From positions 1 to 64,000 of the forward strand of contig CACYHQ010000003.1 in assembly GCA_902774245.1 (NCBI GenBank): a stretch of 64,000 nt of DNA. The letters are read 5' to 3'. Source of the stretch: an uncultured bacterium. GTDB lineage: Bacteria; Verrucomicrobiota; Lentisphaeria; Victivallales; UBA1829. The notes beneath the pieces are model-generated. The model was not told the origin of the DNA, made no database searches, and saw only the letters and a list, made by a program, of their open reading frames with translations. This document shows positions 56,641 to 64,000 of the stretch, in pieces (within the stretch, counting starts at the first letter, position 1; every line of letters begins with the position of its first letter). A program made the position numbers and the translations under genes.

Positions 56641-56719
56641 AAAAAAGAAACGCCCCGAAGAATCGCATCAAGTCTTTTGGACCGGCAGTGTTCCCCGTAA
56701 GGGGATGTATCAGGGCGTT
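56640..56719 (-). ncRNA. Predicted small RNA, about 80 nt
   Basis: A complete transcription unit on the minus strand. The predicted 5' end AACGCCC pairs perfectly with GGGCGTT about 60 bases later (plus-strand arms 56713-56719 and 56649-56655). Inside are a CCCC-TTAC-GGGG hairpin and a GGTC-CAAAA-GACT hairpin. The closing stem is followed by TTTC and a long T-run at the 3' end of the 56113 gene. A strong promoter starts eight bases upstream. It has no tRNA T-arm and no reading frame. Function unknown; antisense pairing to the 56113 mRNA end, or an RNA partner of a neighbour, are possibilities. Confidence 0.6.
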
Positions 56720-56726
56720 ATGGAAT

Positions 56727-56754
56727 ACTATACCCCCGAAACGGCGAAAGTCAA
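56727..56754 (-). promoter_or_regulatory. Promoter of the predicted small RNA
   Basis: On the minus strand: -35 TTGACT (56749-56754), 16 bases, -10 TATAGT (56727-56732). The predicted start, at A 56719, coincides with the first base of the closing stem. Among the best sigma-70-like promoters in the phage half. Confidence 0.65.
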
Positions 56755-56835
56755 GGCCGATCCAGAATTTTTTCAAGATTTTTCCGAGGTTGACGGCGCG
56801 GGGTATGGTAAACACCAACAGAAAGGAATCGAAGC

Positions 56836-57612
56836 ATGAAATTCTCTTATTTCCAGGCGGTTTTCACGCAGTTTTCCCATTGGCCTCTTGATTCGGAAGG
56901 CCGTTTCTTCCTGTGTTCGCGTCCGATCCGCGTATGGGACGCGGAGACGGACAAGACCACGAAATTCAAGTCCATGCGGGAAGCCTGGGATTTCGCATTC
57001 GACGGCAAGCGGACGGTGGAAGACGCGCTGAAAGGCATCGAGCGGTTCGAGCTTCCGGCATTGACCGGAAGAAAGGGCGGGTCATCCGACATGAAGGATT
57101 TCAAATTCGACCATGCGAGAGACAAGGGAAACGGCGAGGCAATCCGGCACATGAACGCGGAAGCGAACACGCGGATCAAAGTCAAGACCGAGAAAGACGC
57201 GATCAAGTATTTTTCCGATCTCTACACCGGGGCGGATCACGAATACGGCATGGCGATCGACGAACAAGGGTACGTCCACAACTACATCGAGGGGGGAGCG
57301 CATTCCGTTCCGATCCACGGAAAAAGGGGGCAGCTTCTTGTGCATAACCATCCCAGCGGCGGCGCATTTTCCGACGGCGATCTGATCGTAGCGGCCCGCG
57401 GAACAGAGAGCGGAATCGTCGCAATCGGGAAAGGCGGAGACTACTATTTCAGGAAGAAGGGCGGGCATTTCAAAGGCCCGCAGTTCGAGCGGGCAGTAAA
57501 GACCGCGAAGCTGCGCGGCACGGACTACGACGACGCGGCGCGGCGGTGGCTTCGCGCGAACCAGAAGAAATACGGCTACATCTTCCAGTTCGTCCCGCGC
57601 AAGAAATCGTAA
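56836..57612 (+). CDS. Protein with JAB-like HNHPSGG motif
   Basis: 258 aa. Residues ~100-200 contain QLLVHNHPSGGAFSDGDLIV and ARGTESGIVAIGKGGDYYF. This resembles the JAB/MPN or RadC-like metal-binding motif (HNHPSG...S..D) seen in phage-head and polymorphic-toxin-linked proteins. The C-terminus is basic (WLRANQKKYGYIFQFVPRKK). The N-terminal ~85 residues are a separate region. Metalloprotease or structural role undecided. GAAAGGAATC upstream of the ATG. Confidence 0.6.
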   Translation: MKFSYFQAVFTQFSHWPLDSEGRFFLCSRPIRVWDAETDKTTKFKSMREAWDFAFDGKRTVEDALKGIERFELPALTGRKGGSSDMKDFKFDHARDKGNGEAIRHMNAEANTRIKVKTEKDAIKYFSDLYTGADHEYGMAIDEQGYVHNYIEGGAHSVPIHGKRGQLLVHNHPSGGAFSDGDLIVAARGTESGIVAIGKGGDYYFRKKGGHFKGPQFERAVKTAKLRGTDYDDAARRWLRANQKKYGYIFQFVPRKKS

Positions 57613-57773
57613 TCGGCGGTTGACCGGAGACGCTTATTTGTCGGGGGACGCTGCCCCATGAAGCATTGTGGTGATGCAAGCGCGAACGCTTCTCTTCCGC
57701 TTTCTTTCGATGCGTTCGGGTGTTTGGGGCAACCAGACGGATCGCAACCGTGCGTCCTCCCGGCGCCAATGTT

Positions 57774-57849
57774 CCCGTGTGTCCGGGCTGGGTGACGGAA
57801 CGGTCTGCAAAACCGCTATTGCTGGGTTCGATCCCCAGGCACGGGTCCA
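57774..57849 (+). tRNA. tRNA-Cys (GCA)
   Basis: 76 nt including CCA. Acceptor CCCGTGT/GCACGGG (one G-U), anticodon stem CGGT/ACCG with loop CTGCAAA (GCA), T-arm CTGGG TTCGATC CCCAG. Discriminator U, the known identity base of tRNA-Cys. The D-stem is short. Phage-encoded, upstream of the terminase gene. Confidence 0.85.
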
Positions 57850-57856
57850 TCGACTC

Positions 57857-57930
57857 GGAGCCGTGGTGTAGCGGCAGCACAACAGGTTTTGGTCCTGTCG
57901 GGCAGGGTTCAAATCCCTGCGGCTTCCCCA
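57857..57930 (+). tRNA. tRNA-Gln (TTG)
   Basis: 74 nt including CCA. Acceptor GGAGCCG/CGGCTTC, D-stem GTGT/GCAC, anticodon stem ACAGG/CCTGT with loop TTTTGGT (TTG), T-arm CAGGG TTCAAAT CCCTG. The discriminator reads C, unusual for tRNA-Gln. Seven bases after tRNA-Cys, probably one transcript. Confidence 0.85.
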
Positions 57931-57950
57931 AATGTCTTTGAGGTCAACAC

Positions 57951-59396
57951 ATGGAAAGTCCAGAAGAGATTACCTATCAACTCCACGCGCGACAGGGAGA
58001 GGTACTGCTATCCCCTGCGAACGAAATCCTGTACGGCGGGGCGGCGGGCGGCGGGAAGTCGCACCTGATGAGAATCCTCGCGATCCTGTGCTGCATGTAC
58101 GTTCCGGGGCTTCAAGTCTATCTGTTCCGGCGTTACAGCGCGGACCTGATCCAGAACCATTTCAACGGTCCGACAGGCTTCCCCGAACTGCTTGCGCCCT
58201 TCATCGATGCGGATTATTGCAAAATCACATACTCGCCGAACGCGGAAATCCGGTTCTGGAACGGATCAAAAATCCTGGCCTGCCACTGCCAGCACGAAAA
58301 AGACGTGGAAAGGTTTCGCGGCGCGGAAATGCATCTGCTCCTTATCGATGAACTGACGCTTCTTTCGGAATACATCTACAGGTATTTGCGCGGACGATGC
58401 CGCGTGAGCGACAGGCTCGTGATCCCCGACAAACTGAAAGCGGCATACCCCGGCATCCGGTTTCCGAAGATCGTGTGCGGCACGAACCCGACCGGTCCGG
58501 GTCATAACTGGGTGAAATCGACGTTTGTCGATCCGGCAAAGCCCGGGGTGATATGGAGAGCGCCGAAGGAAGAGGGCGGTTTGCTGCGGCAGTTCATTCC
58601 GGCGCGTCTCGCCGACAATCCATCCCTGAACGAAGAGGAATACATGGCGACGCTCCAAGGCCTTGGCCCGTCATGGCTCGTCAAGGCAATGGCGGAGGGC
58701 AACTGGAACGTCAAGGCGGGCGGCGCGTTCGACGACCTGTGGAACGAAGACACGCACACCATGCCGAAGTTCAAAATCCCCGAAACATGGTACGTCGACC
58801 GGACTTTCGACTGGGGTACGACCAAGCCCTGGGGCTGCCTGTATTTCGCGGAAAGCGACGGCTCCGACGCCATCATGCCGGACGGCACGGAAATCCCCAC
58901 GATCCGCGGCGACATCTTCGTGATCGATGAACTGTACGGATGTTCCGGCAAGGCAGACACCGGAACCGGGGAAGTGCCGAAAGAGGTCGCCGAGAAGATC
59001 AAGGCGCGAGACAAGGAACTGCAACTTGACGTCCACGACGGCGCGGCGGACAGCGCGATCTTCGGCGACCAATGGGGGCGGGGCCACACGATAGCCCGGA
59101 GTTTCGCGGACAACGGCGTGTACTGGCGTCATGCCGACAAATCGCCCGGAAGCCGGAAAAACGGTCTGGTAACGATCCGCGAACGGCTGAAAAACACGCT
59201 GATCCGCGAACACGAACCGGGTCTTTTCGTCTTCGACCACTGCCGACATTTCCTTCGGACCGTGCCGAGCCTGCAATACGCCCAGAACGGCGACGAGGAC
59301 GTCGACACGACACAGGAAGACCACCTGTACGACTGTCTTCGGTATCGCCTGAACAGCAAAATCCACAGCGAAGCGACATCGGACACATTTCTATAG
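57951..59396 (+). CDS. Terminase large subunit
   Basis: 481 aa packaging motor. Walker A GGAAGGGKS at residues 29-37, Walker B LLLIDELTLL (about 129-138), coupling-like CGTNPTGPGHNWV, and a C-terminal RNase H-like nuclease with DWGTTKPWG, VHDGAADSAIFG and the late acidic EDHLYDCLRY. TTGAGGTCAACAC upstream. Follows the two tRNAs by 20 bases. Confidence 0.93.
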   Translation: MESPEEITYQLHARQGEVLLSPANEILYGGAAGGGKSHLMRILAILCCMYVPGLQVYLFRRYSADLIQNHFNGPTGFPELLAPFIDADYCKITYSPNAEIRFWNGSKILACHCQHEKDVERFRGAEMHLLLIDELTLLSEYIYRYLRGRCRVSDRLVIPDKLKAAYPGIRFPKIVCGTNPTGPGHNWVKSTFVDPAKPGVIWRAPKEEGGLLRQFIPARLADNPSLNEEEYMATLQGLGPSWLVKAMAEGNWNVKAGGAFDDLWNEDTHTMPKFKIPETWYVDRTFDWGTTKPWGCLYFAESDGSDAIMPDGTEIPTIRGDIFVIDELYGCSGKADTGTGEVPKEVAEKIKARDKELQLDVHDGAADSAIFGDQWGRGHTIARSFADNGVYWRHADKSPGSRKNGLVTIRERLKNTLIREHEPGLFVFDHCRHFLRTVPSLQYAQNGDEDVDTTQEDHLYDCLRYRLNSKIHSEATSDTFL

Positions 59397-59477
59397 TGCG
59401 ATGAGACGGCTTTCTTTCCGGTTGACGCTTCCCGCTTTGTTAAGAACTGAAAACACGCGCGGAAACGGAGCTGCATC

Positions 59478-62400
59478 ATGGCAACGGACATTACGACTTT
59501 GGCTATCGCCCTGCAAAGCAAAGAGGCGGAAAGCAACCTTAAAATCTTCAACGAACTGCTTGCAACCGGAAGCACGAACGCGAAGAAAATGGAGCGCATG
59601 ACAATCGGCGTGGACGTCGACGCCGCGCTTCAACAGCTCAATGCGCTCCGCACATCCTACGAAGAAATCGCCAAGACGGCGCAGAACATTCATTTCGACA
59701 TGGGAATCACCCCGGAGATGTTCGCGCCGAAAGCCGAACCGTCCGTGGACGCTTCCGCCCTGGAAGAACTCAAAGCGTTTTTCCAAGAGCAAGCGGAAGC
59801 GGTACGGAAACAGGCGGAACTTGTCAGCGATGCGATGGAAAAAATGGGCGCCGGGGCGGAACGCGCGGGCGGATCGGTCCGAACCGCCGGAGAATCCATG
59901 CGCGGGGCGGGCGCGGCAGCCGGGGAATACGCCCTGAAAGTCCGCGAGGTGGCGGCCGCGAAAAAGGAACTGGAAAAACTTGCCGCGAAAGCGGACGCTG
60001 ACGGACAGGCGGCGTATGAAGCCGACAAGAGGGCGCGGGATGCGAAGCACGATCTGATCGTTGCGGAAAGGGAACTGCAAAAGGTTTCCGAACAACTTTC
60101 CAAGACGCACATGGGCGGCGCGGGCGACATCATGGCGCTTGCGTCCAAGGAAGACGCGCTGAAACAGGAAGTCAACAGCCTGTCCGAAGCCTACAAGAAA
60201 GCCCAGGCGGAAGCGGATAAATTCAGCGCGAAACTCGACGTTTCCGCCGGAAAAGCGGACGAAGCGCGGGCCAAATACAACCAGCTCAACAATGAACTCG
60301 CCGGAATCCCGAAGCCGACCGGAAAAGCGGGCGCGGCGGTCGATGCGTTTTCCAAAGGAGCGAAACAAGCCGGAACAACGGTGACGAAACTGGCTCGTGG
60401 CTTCAACGCCGTGGCGTTCGCCGGCGGCGCGGCGATCCCCGGACTTTCCAAATTGGGAATGGCGATCAGCATGTTCGCGTACTCCGGGCCGTATGTCGGC
60501 GCGGCGGTCGTCGGAATGGGAGTTCTTACGACCGCGATCAAGAAAGTCCGCGAACAGAGCGAACGAGAAGAACAATACATCCGGGAGAGCGCGGAACGCG
60601 CCATGAAGAGCGCACAGGAAGCGAAAGATTTCGTTTCCGAAAGCGAAGAATCCTGGAAGCGTTTGGACGAACTTTCCAATATCGGCGACCTGACGAACGC
60701 CCAGAACGAGGAAGCGACAGCGATCATCAAACGGCTTACGGAAGTTTACGGAGACCTCGGACTTGAAATCGACAAGACAACCGGGAAACTGATCGGCTAC
60801 AACGAAGCAAGAGCGAAAGCAAACAAAGAAGACCGTGAACTGTCGGAAGGGCGGCTGGAGTATTCCGCAAAAGAGGCGCAGAAAGTCCTTGACAAAGCCA
60901 TTGAAGATTTCCAGAAAAAGGCCGGTCATAAGGAAATGTCCTACTCCTACGGAAGGATCGGCGCGTTCGTTCCATATTTTGAAGAAATCAAATCAAACCT
61001 GATTGGAATGATTCAGGACAGCAACGTTTCGGATGCGGAAAGGCTACGCGAGATTGACCGAATCCTACAGGATGCCGAAGCAATACGAAACGGAGAAAAA
61101 AGAGTTGAATATATAGAAACTGGCGTTACATCCGATGGGGTTAGTTTTCAAGGCAAAGTAACGATCAGCAAGAAAGAAGCGGATGATTTCATCAAGAGCA
61201 TTCAAACTCTAAAGGAAGAACTCGACAAGGCGACCGATGCAAAAAACGCCCTCGAAAAGTTCAAACTGAAAGAATTTGAAGAAGCCAACAAGAAAATCGA
61301 AGCGGCGCGAAACTCTTTGACAAAGGCTGAATCCGGGCTTGTCAAGGAGAACGGCAAATACCGCCTTGCAACTGACGAAGACGCGAGCAAGGCGCGTTCG
61401 GCGCGTCTTCAAGAGATCAATAAGGAACTGAAAGAACAGACCACGGACGAGGCGAAACGCCTTGCCCTGCGCGCCGAGTACGCAAGCCTCGTAAAGTCCG
61501 AACTCCAATATCAAACCCGCCTTAAACAGGAACGGGAGAGAGAAGCGGAAGCCGCGAGAAAGGCAATGGAAGCCGAAAAGAAACAGGCGGAACAACAGGC
61601 AGAAGCGGAACGGAAGAAAGTCGAAACGGCGAAAGAGCATCTGAAAACCATTTCGGCTGCGTACACCATCGACAAAACAAGCGGCGCACTCCGGGAGAAG
61701 AACGCGGACGAAAAGGCGAACGACCGCCTGGACGAGATCGCCGACCTGAAAGAGCAGATCAAGAGCCTTTCCGGCACGGCGGCACGGCGCGACGCGACGC
61801 CGGAAGAACTCAAGCAATGGGGCAAGCGGTACAATCCCCTGACGGGGAAGATGGACGGTGACCAGAAACAATCCGGGTGGCGCGGGCTTCTTTTGGACGG
61901 GAAAGGCGGTTTTATGACCGAGGTTTCGCGCGGTAAAGAAATCAACGGAAAAGAAGTCGAATTTCCGCTGATCGTGCCGGACAGCACGGAAGAAGAACTG
62001 GTAAAGATCGCCCGGATCGCGCACGGCGAGTTCGTGGACGAGCGGGACATCATGGCAATCGAAGAAAAGGCGTTATCGTTCGCGAAGAAACGCCTCGCCG
62101 AAGGGAAATCCCCGTTCTTCAACGGAGACGCGGCAGACGAGGCACTGCGGAACGTCAACGCCAATTCGGAAGCGTTCGCACAACTGGCCGAGGCACAGAC
62201 GCGGCTCGTTCAACTCCAATCCGAACAAAGCCAGTACGCCGAATCCCTGAAAGCGGCGCAACAGGCGAACGAGGACGCGCGGAAGGGGTACGTGTTCGAC
62301 AAGAGCGGTGCAGTTCTCCGGCGGAAGACGGAAGAAGAACTTCGTCTCGAACAGGCGAAAGAGATCGAGGCGGCGCGGAAGCGGGTGGCCGAAACGCAGT

Positions 62401-62732
62401 CCGGCACACAGGAACGGCTGAACGCGGAAGCGGAACTGACGCGGCTCGAAATCGAAGCGTACAACATGCGGAAGAAGAGCAACACGGCGGCCATGCTGAA
62501 CGAAGCGAGAACGAACAACAGCCGCATGGTCCAGGGGATCGAAGCGCGGAGCGCGGCGGCAATGGCACTGCAAGCGCGAACCTTCCGGCGCGACGAAAGC
62601 GAGACGGCGATCCTGAAAGACACGAAGGACGTGAACACGGACATCCGCAGCATCGTCCAGAACATCTTCACGTCCGCGAACGACTTCCGCGCCATGTTCA
62701 GCGACATCAACAACAAACTCCAATCCGTATAA
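59478..62732 (+). CDS. Tape-measure-like tail protein
   Basis: 1084 aa. Long coiled-coil regions flank a hydrophobic stretch near residues 305-355 (AFAGGAAIPGLSKLGM, GPYVGAAVVGMGVL), the usual tape-measure layout. Three repeat units occur in the second half, marked by GKYRLATDED, YTIDKTSGALREK and YVFDKSGAVLRRK, each followed by Glu/Lys/Arg helices. A folded insert (GWRGLLLDGKGGFMTEVS, FPLIVPDSTEEELVKIA) sits near 795-865. It lies directly after the terminase without intervening head genes, which is unusual. Confidence 0.7.
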   Translation: MATDITTLAIALQSKEAESNLKIFNELLATGSTNAKKMERMTIGVDVDAALQQLNALRTSYEEIAKTAQNIHFDMGITPEMFAPKAEPSVDASALEELKAFFQEQAEAVRKQAELVSDAMEKMGAGAERAGGSVRTAGESMRGAGAAAGEYALKVREVAAAKKELEKLAAKADADGQAAYEADKRARDAKHDLIVAERELQKVSEQLSKTHMGGAGDIMALASKEDALKQEVNSLSEAYKKAQAEADKFSAKLDVSAGKADEARAKYNQLNNELAGIPKPTGKAGAAVDAFSKGAKQAGTTVTKLARGFNAVAFAGGAAIPGLSKLGMAISMFAYSGPYVGAAVVGMGVLTTAIKKVREQSEREEQYIRESAERAMKSAQEAKDFVSESEESWKRLDELSNIGDLTNAQNEEATAIIKRLTEVYGDLGLEIDKTTGKLIGYNEARAKANKEDRELSEGRLEYSAKEAQKVLDKAIEDFQKKAGHKEMSYSYGRIGAFVPYFEEIKSNLIGMIQDSNVSDAERLREIDRILQDAEAIRNGEKRVEYIETGVTSDGVSFQGKVTISKKEADDFIKSIQTLKEELDKATDAKNALEKFKLKEFEEANKKIEAARNSLTKAESGLVKENGKYRLATDEDASKARSARLQEINKELKEQTTDEAKRLALRAEYASLVKSELQYQTRLKQEREREAEAARKAMEAEKKQAEQQAEAERKKVETAKEHLKTISAAYTIDKTSGALREKNADEKANDRLDEIADLKEQIKSLSGTAARRDATPEELKQWGKRYNPLTGKMDGDQKQSGWRGLLLDGKGGFMTEVSRGKEINGKEVEFPLIVPDSTEEELVKIARIAHGEFVDERDIMAIEEKALSFAKKRLAEGKSPFFNGDAADEALRNVNANSEAFAQLAEAQTRLVQLQSEQSQYAESLKAAQQANEDARKGYVFDKSGAVLRRKTEEELRLEQAKEIEAARKRVAETQSGTQERLNAEAELTRLEIEAYNMRKKSNTAAMLNEARTNNSRMVQGIEARSAAAMALQARTFRRDESETAILKDTKDVNTDIRSIVQNIFTSANDFRAMFSDINNKLQSV

Positions 62733-62764
62733 ACAAACCACAACACGAAACAGGAGACAAAAAC

Positions 62765-64000
62765 ATGCTGAAACTTCTCTTCGACGTAACAGAGAACAGA
62801 TGGTACGACGCATACGGAAGCGGATTTCCGTCCGACCGTCCCCAAATCCCCTACGGCAACTCGGAGCGTGTCGAAATCCAACTCTTTTCCCATGTCGGGG
62901 AAACGAACGCCTACGGCGGCGAGATCGAGCCGTCCGCCGGAAACGGCTGGATCAGATACACGGGGTATGCGAACGTGAGCAACGTGGGCGCGATCCTCGC
63001 CACCGACAACAACTTCCTCCACTGGATGAAAGGGACGCTGAACGAAGCCCTGTCCTCCGCAGCGGAGAACGCAACGGTGAACATCAAGACCAGCGCGAGC
63101 ATCGAAGACATCCCGCCCGCCGGAACTCTTTACGTTTACGGAACGGGAACGACCGCCGCGCTCGACTACAAAGCCCGCATCCAGAACGGCTCCGGCATCG
63201 TCCAGTTCGTTTTCGCCGCGGGGAACGACCTCGAAGGGAACACCTATCCGGCCGCTTCGGCTGTTGACATCCCGGAAGCCCTGTACGCCCAGGCGGAGAT
63301 GAACGCCACGCTGTCCGACAAGAACACTGGCAGATTCGTGTTCGATTTTGTCTGCTACAGCGAAAAGCTCCGGAACAAGATGCAATACAACAGCATTTCG
63401 ATTCTGGACGACTGCAAGGGGCTTGAACTGACGGTGTTCACGACCAACTCGAACGCCGGAGCGAACGTGGTCGCGGTCATCAACCGTTTCCGCTGCGCGT
63501 CCTTCCGCATCGCCGGGGGAATCGCCGACCTCGGAAACGGCGTTCCTCCTTCCGCGCCGCAGGAATCCGCGCTGAAAGCGATCCTGAACGCCTACATCGA
63601 GGGCGGCATGGACGTGCAATGCGCGACCGGAGATGAGATCACGGAACAGACGGTGTGGATCGACTACGCCGACATCGAGGATTTCCAGTCCCTCCGGTGG
63701 TTCAGATTCCGCATCAAGAACGGCGGTTCGGAATGGAGCGACGCCGTTCCGCTGATTGTCGGTCCGCAGGGCATCCAGGGCATCCAAGGTCCGCAGGGCG
63801 AACAGGGCATTCAGGGCATCCAAGGCATCCAAGGCCCGCAGGGCATTCCGGGGCAAAGCGTCTATCCGTATATCGCCTATGCGAGCAACGACCAGGGAGC
63901 GGATTTCACGCTCACGTGGAGCGACGGCACGGGCGACCATGCGCTGAAATACACGGCGTTTCTGCTTTCGACCGTCCAGATCGCCACGCCGACCGCGAGC
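62765..64000 (+). CDS. Tail fibre/receptor-binding-like protein with collagen repeats, 3' partial
   Basis: At least 412 aa; the frame is open at the right edge. It starts MLKLLFDVTENRWYDAYG, with AGGAGACAAAAAC upstream. A beta-rich region of ~330 residues is followed by collagen-like Gly-X-Y repeats (GPQGIQGIQGPQGEQG) near residue 340, then another beta region. Collagen-like repeats are typical of trimeric phage fibres. It follows the tape-measure-like gene, consistent with tail position. Confidence 0.7.
   Translation, partial: MLKLLFDVTENRWYDAYGSGFPSDRPQIPYGNSERVEIQLFSHVGETNAYGGEIEPSAGNGWIRYTGYANVSNVGAILATDNNFLHWMKGTLNEALSSAAENATVNIKTSASIEDIPPAGTLYVYGTGTTAALDYKARIQNGSGIVQFVFAAGNDLEGNTYPAASAVDIPEALYAQAEMNATLSDKNTGRFVFDFVCYSEKLRNKMQYNSISILDDCKGLELTVFTTNSNAGANVVAVINRFRCASFRIAGGIADLGNGVPPSAPQESALKAILNAYIEGGMDVQCATGDEITEQTVWIDYADIEDFQSLRWFRFRIKNGGSEWSDAVPLIVGPQGIQGIQGPQGEQGIQGIQGIQGPQGIPGQSVYPYIAYASNDQGADFTLTWSDGTGDHALKYTAFLLSTVQIATPTAS

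Noticed and set aside
56836..57612. RadC DNA-repair protein
   Set aside because: The HNHPSGG motif is similar, but the rest of the RadC domain and its N-terminal HhH region are absent.
57690..57773. Possible third tRNA before tRNA-Cys
   Set aside because: An ACGG/CCGT stem with a 7-base loop (ATCGCAA) is visible, but there is no T-arm and no matching acceptor stem.
59391..60929. Antisense frame over the tape-measure-like gene
   Set aside because: Phe/Arg-rich shadow of a Lys/Glu/Ala-rich coiled-coil gene. The same applies to 62210-63940, 42424-44328 and 26565-27821.

Overview
The window looks like a bacterial chromosome segment (positions 1 to about 23.7 kb) joined to the left and central part of a large tailed-phage prophage (about 24 kb to the right edge, where it runs off). 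A type II secretion operon with glycine-rich partner proteins, an exosortase/glycosyltransferase operon and a GC-rich coding style fit a member of the PVC group, perhaps a Victivallis-like Lentisphaerota. That placement is inference from gene content; no rRNA or other phylogenetic marker was read here.

Host part. 2-13448 is one plus-strand operon: a glycine-rich protein cut by the left edge, then GspL-, GspM- and GspC-like inner-membrane proteins, secretin GspD, ATPase GspE, platform protein GspF and pseudopilins GspG, H, I, J and K. 13529-18554 is a minus-strand operon (two glycosyltransferase genes, an exosortase and an EpsI-like protein) suggesting surface polysaccharide plus exosortase-mediated protein anchoring. 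A divergent promoter region separates it from a response regulator/PP2C phosphatase/anti-sigma-kinase fusion with an HPt partner and a GT2 glycosyltransferase. Then come apbE, xerD and tRNA-Asp on the minus strand.

Phage part. 24140-25176 (minus) holds a zinc-ribbon membrane protein and a repressor, facing a divergent promoter with an inverted 11-bp operator pair. From 25315 to about 46.8 kb the plus strand carries a tightly coupled early operon. It starts with a DNA-binding module, then recombination (annealing-like protein plus PD-(D/E)XK nuclease) and replication (initiator plus DnaC-like loader) genes. A cytosine methyltransferase with another gene nested inside it follows, then about 25 very small genes (four-cysteine proteins and a recurrent small domain), ThyX, dUTPase, SSB and a multi-HTH regulator. 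47-49 kb has paired micro-proteins, a PAPS-reductase-like protein and a ParB-like protein. 49077-52863 is a minus-strand island with a DUF4942-type methyltransferase. From 53150 onward are ASCH, terminase small subunit, ParB-DUF4417, two unusual proteins, tRNA-Cys, tRNA-Gln, terminase large subunit, a tape-measure-like protein and a collagen-like tail protein cut by the right edge. No integrase, portal or capsid gene lies in the window.

Most notable: (1) a 195-aa gene with its own strong ribosome-binding site lies wholly inside the cytosine methyltransferase gene in another frame; (2) six copies of a double-hairpin element with changing stems but fixed architecture sit at gene 3' ends in both host and prophage; (3) a promoter-structure-terminator unit on the minus strand at 56640-56754 looks like a complete small RNA gene of about 80 nt; (4) tandem families of tiny proteins fill the early operon, two of them fused in frame with the internal start signals retained.
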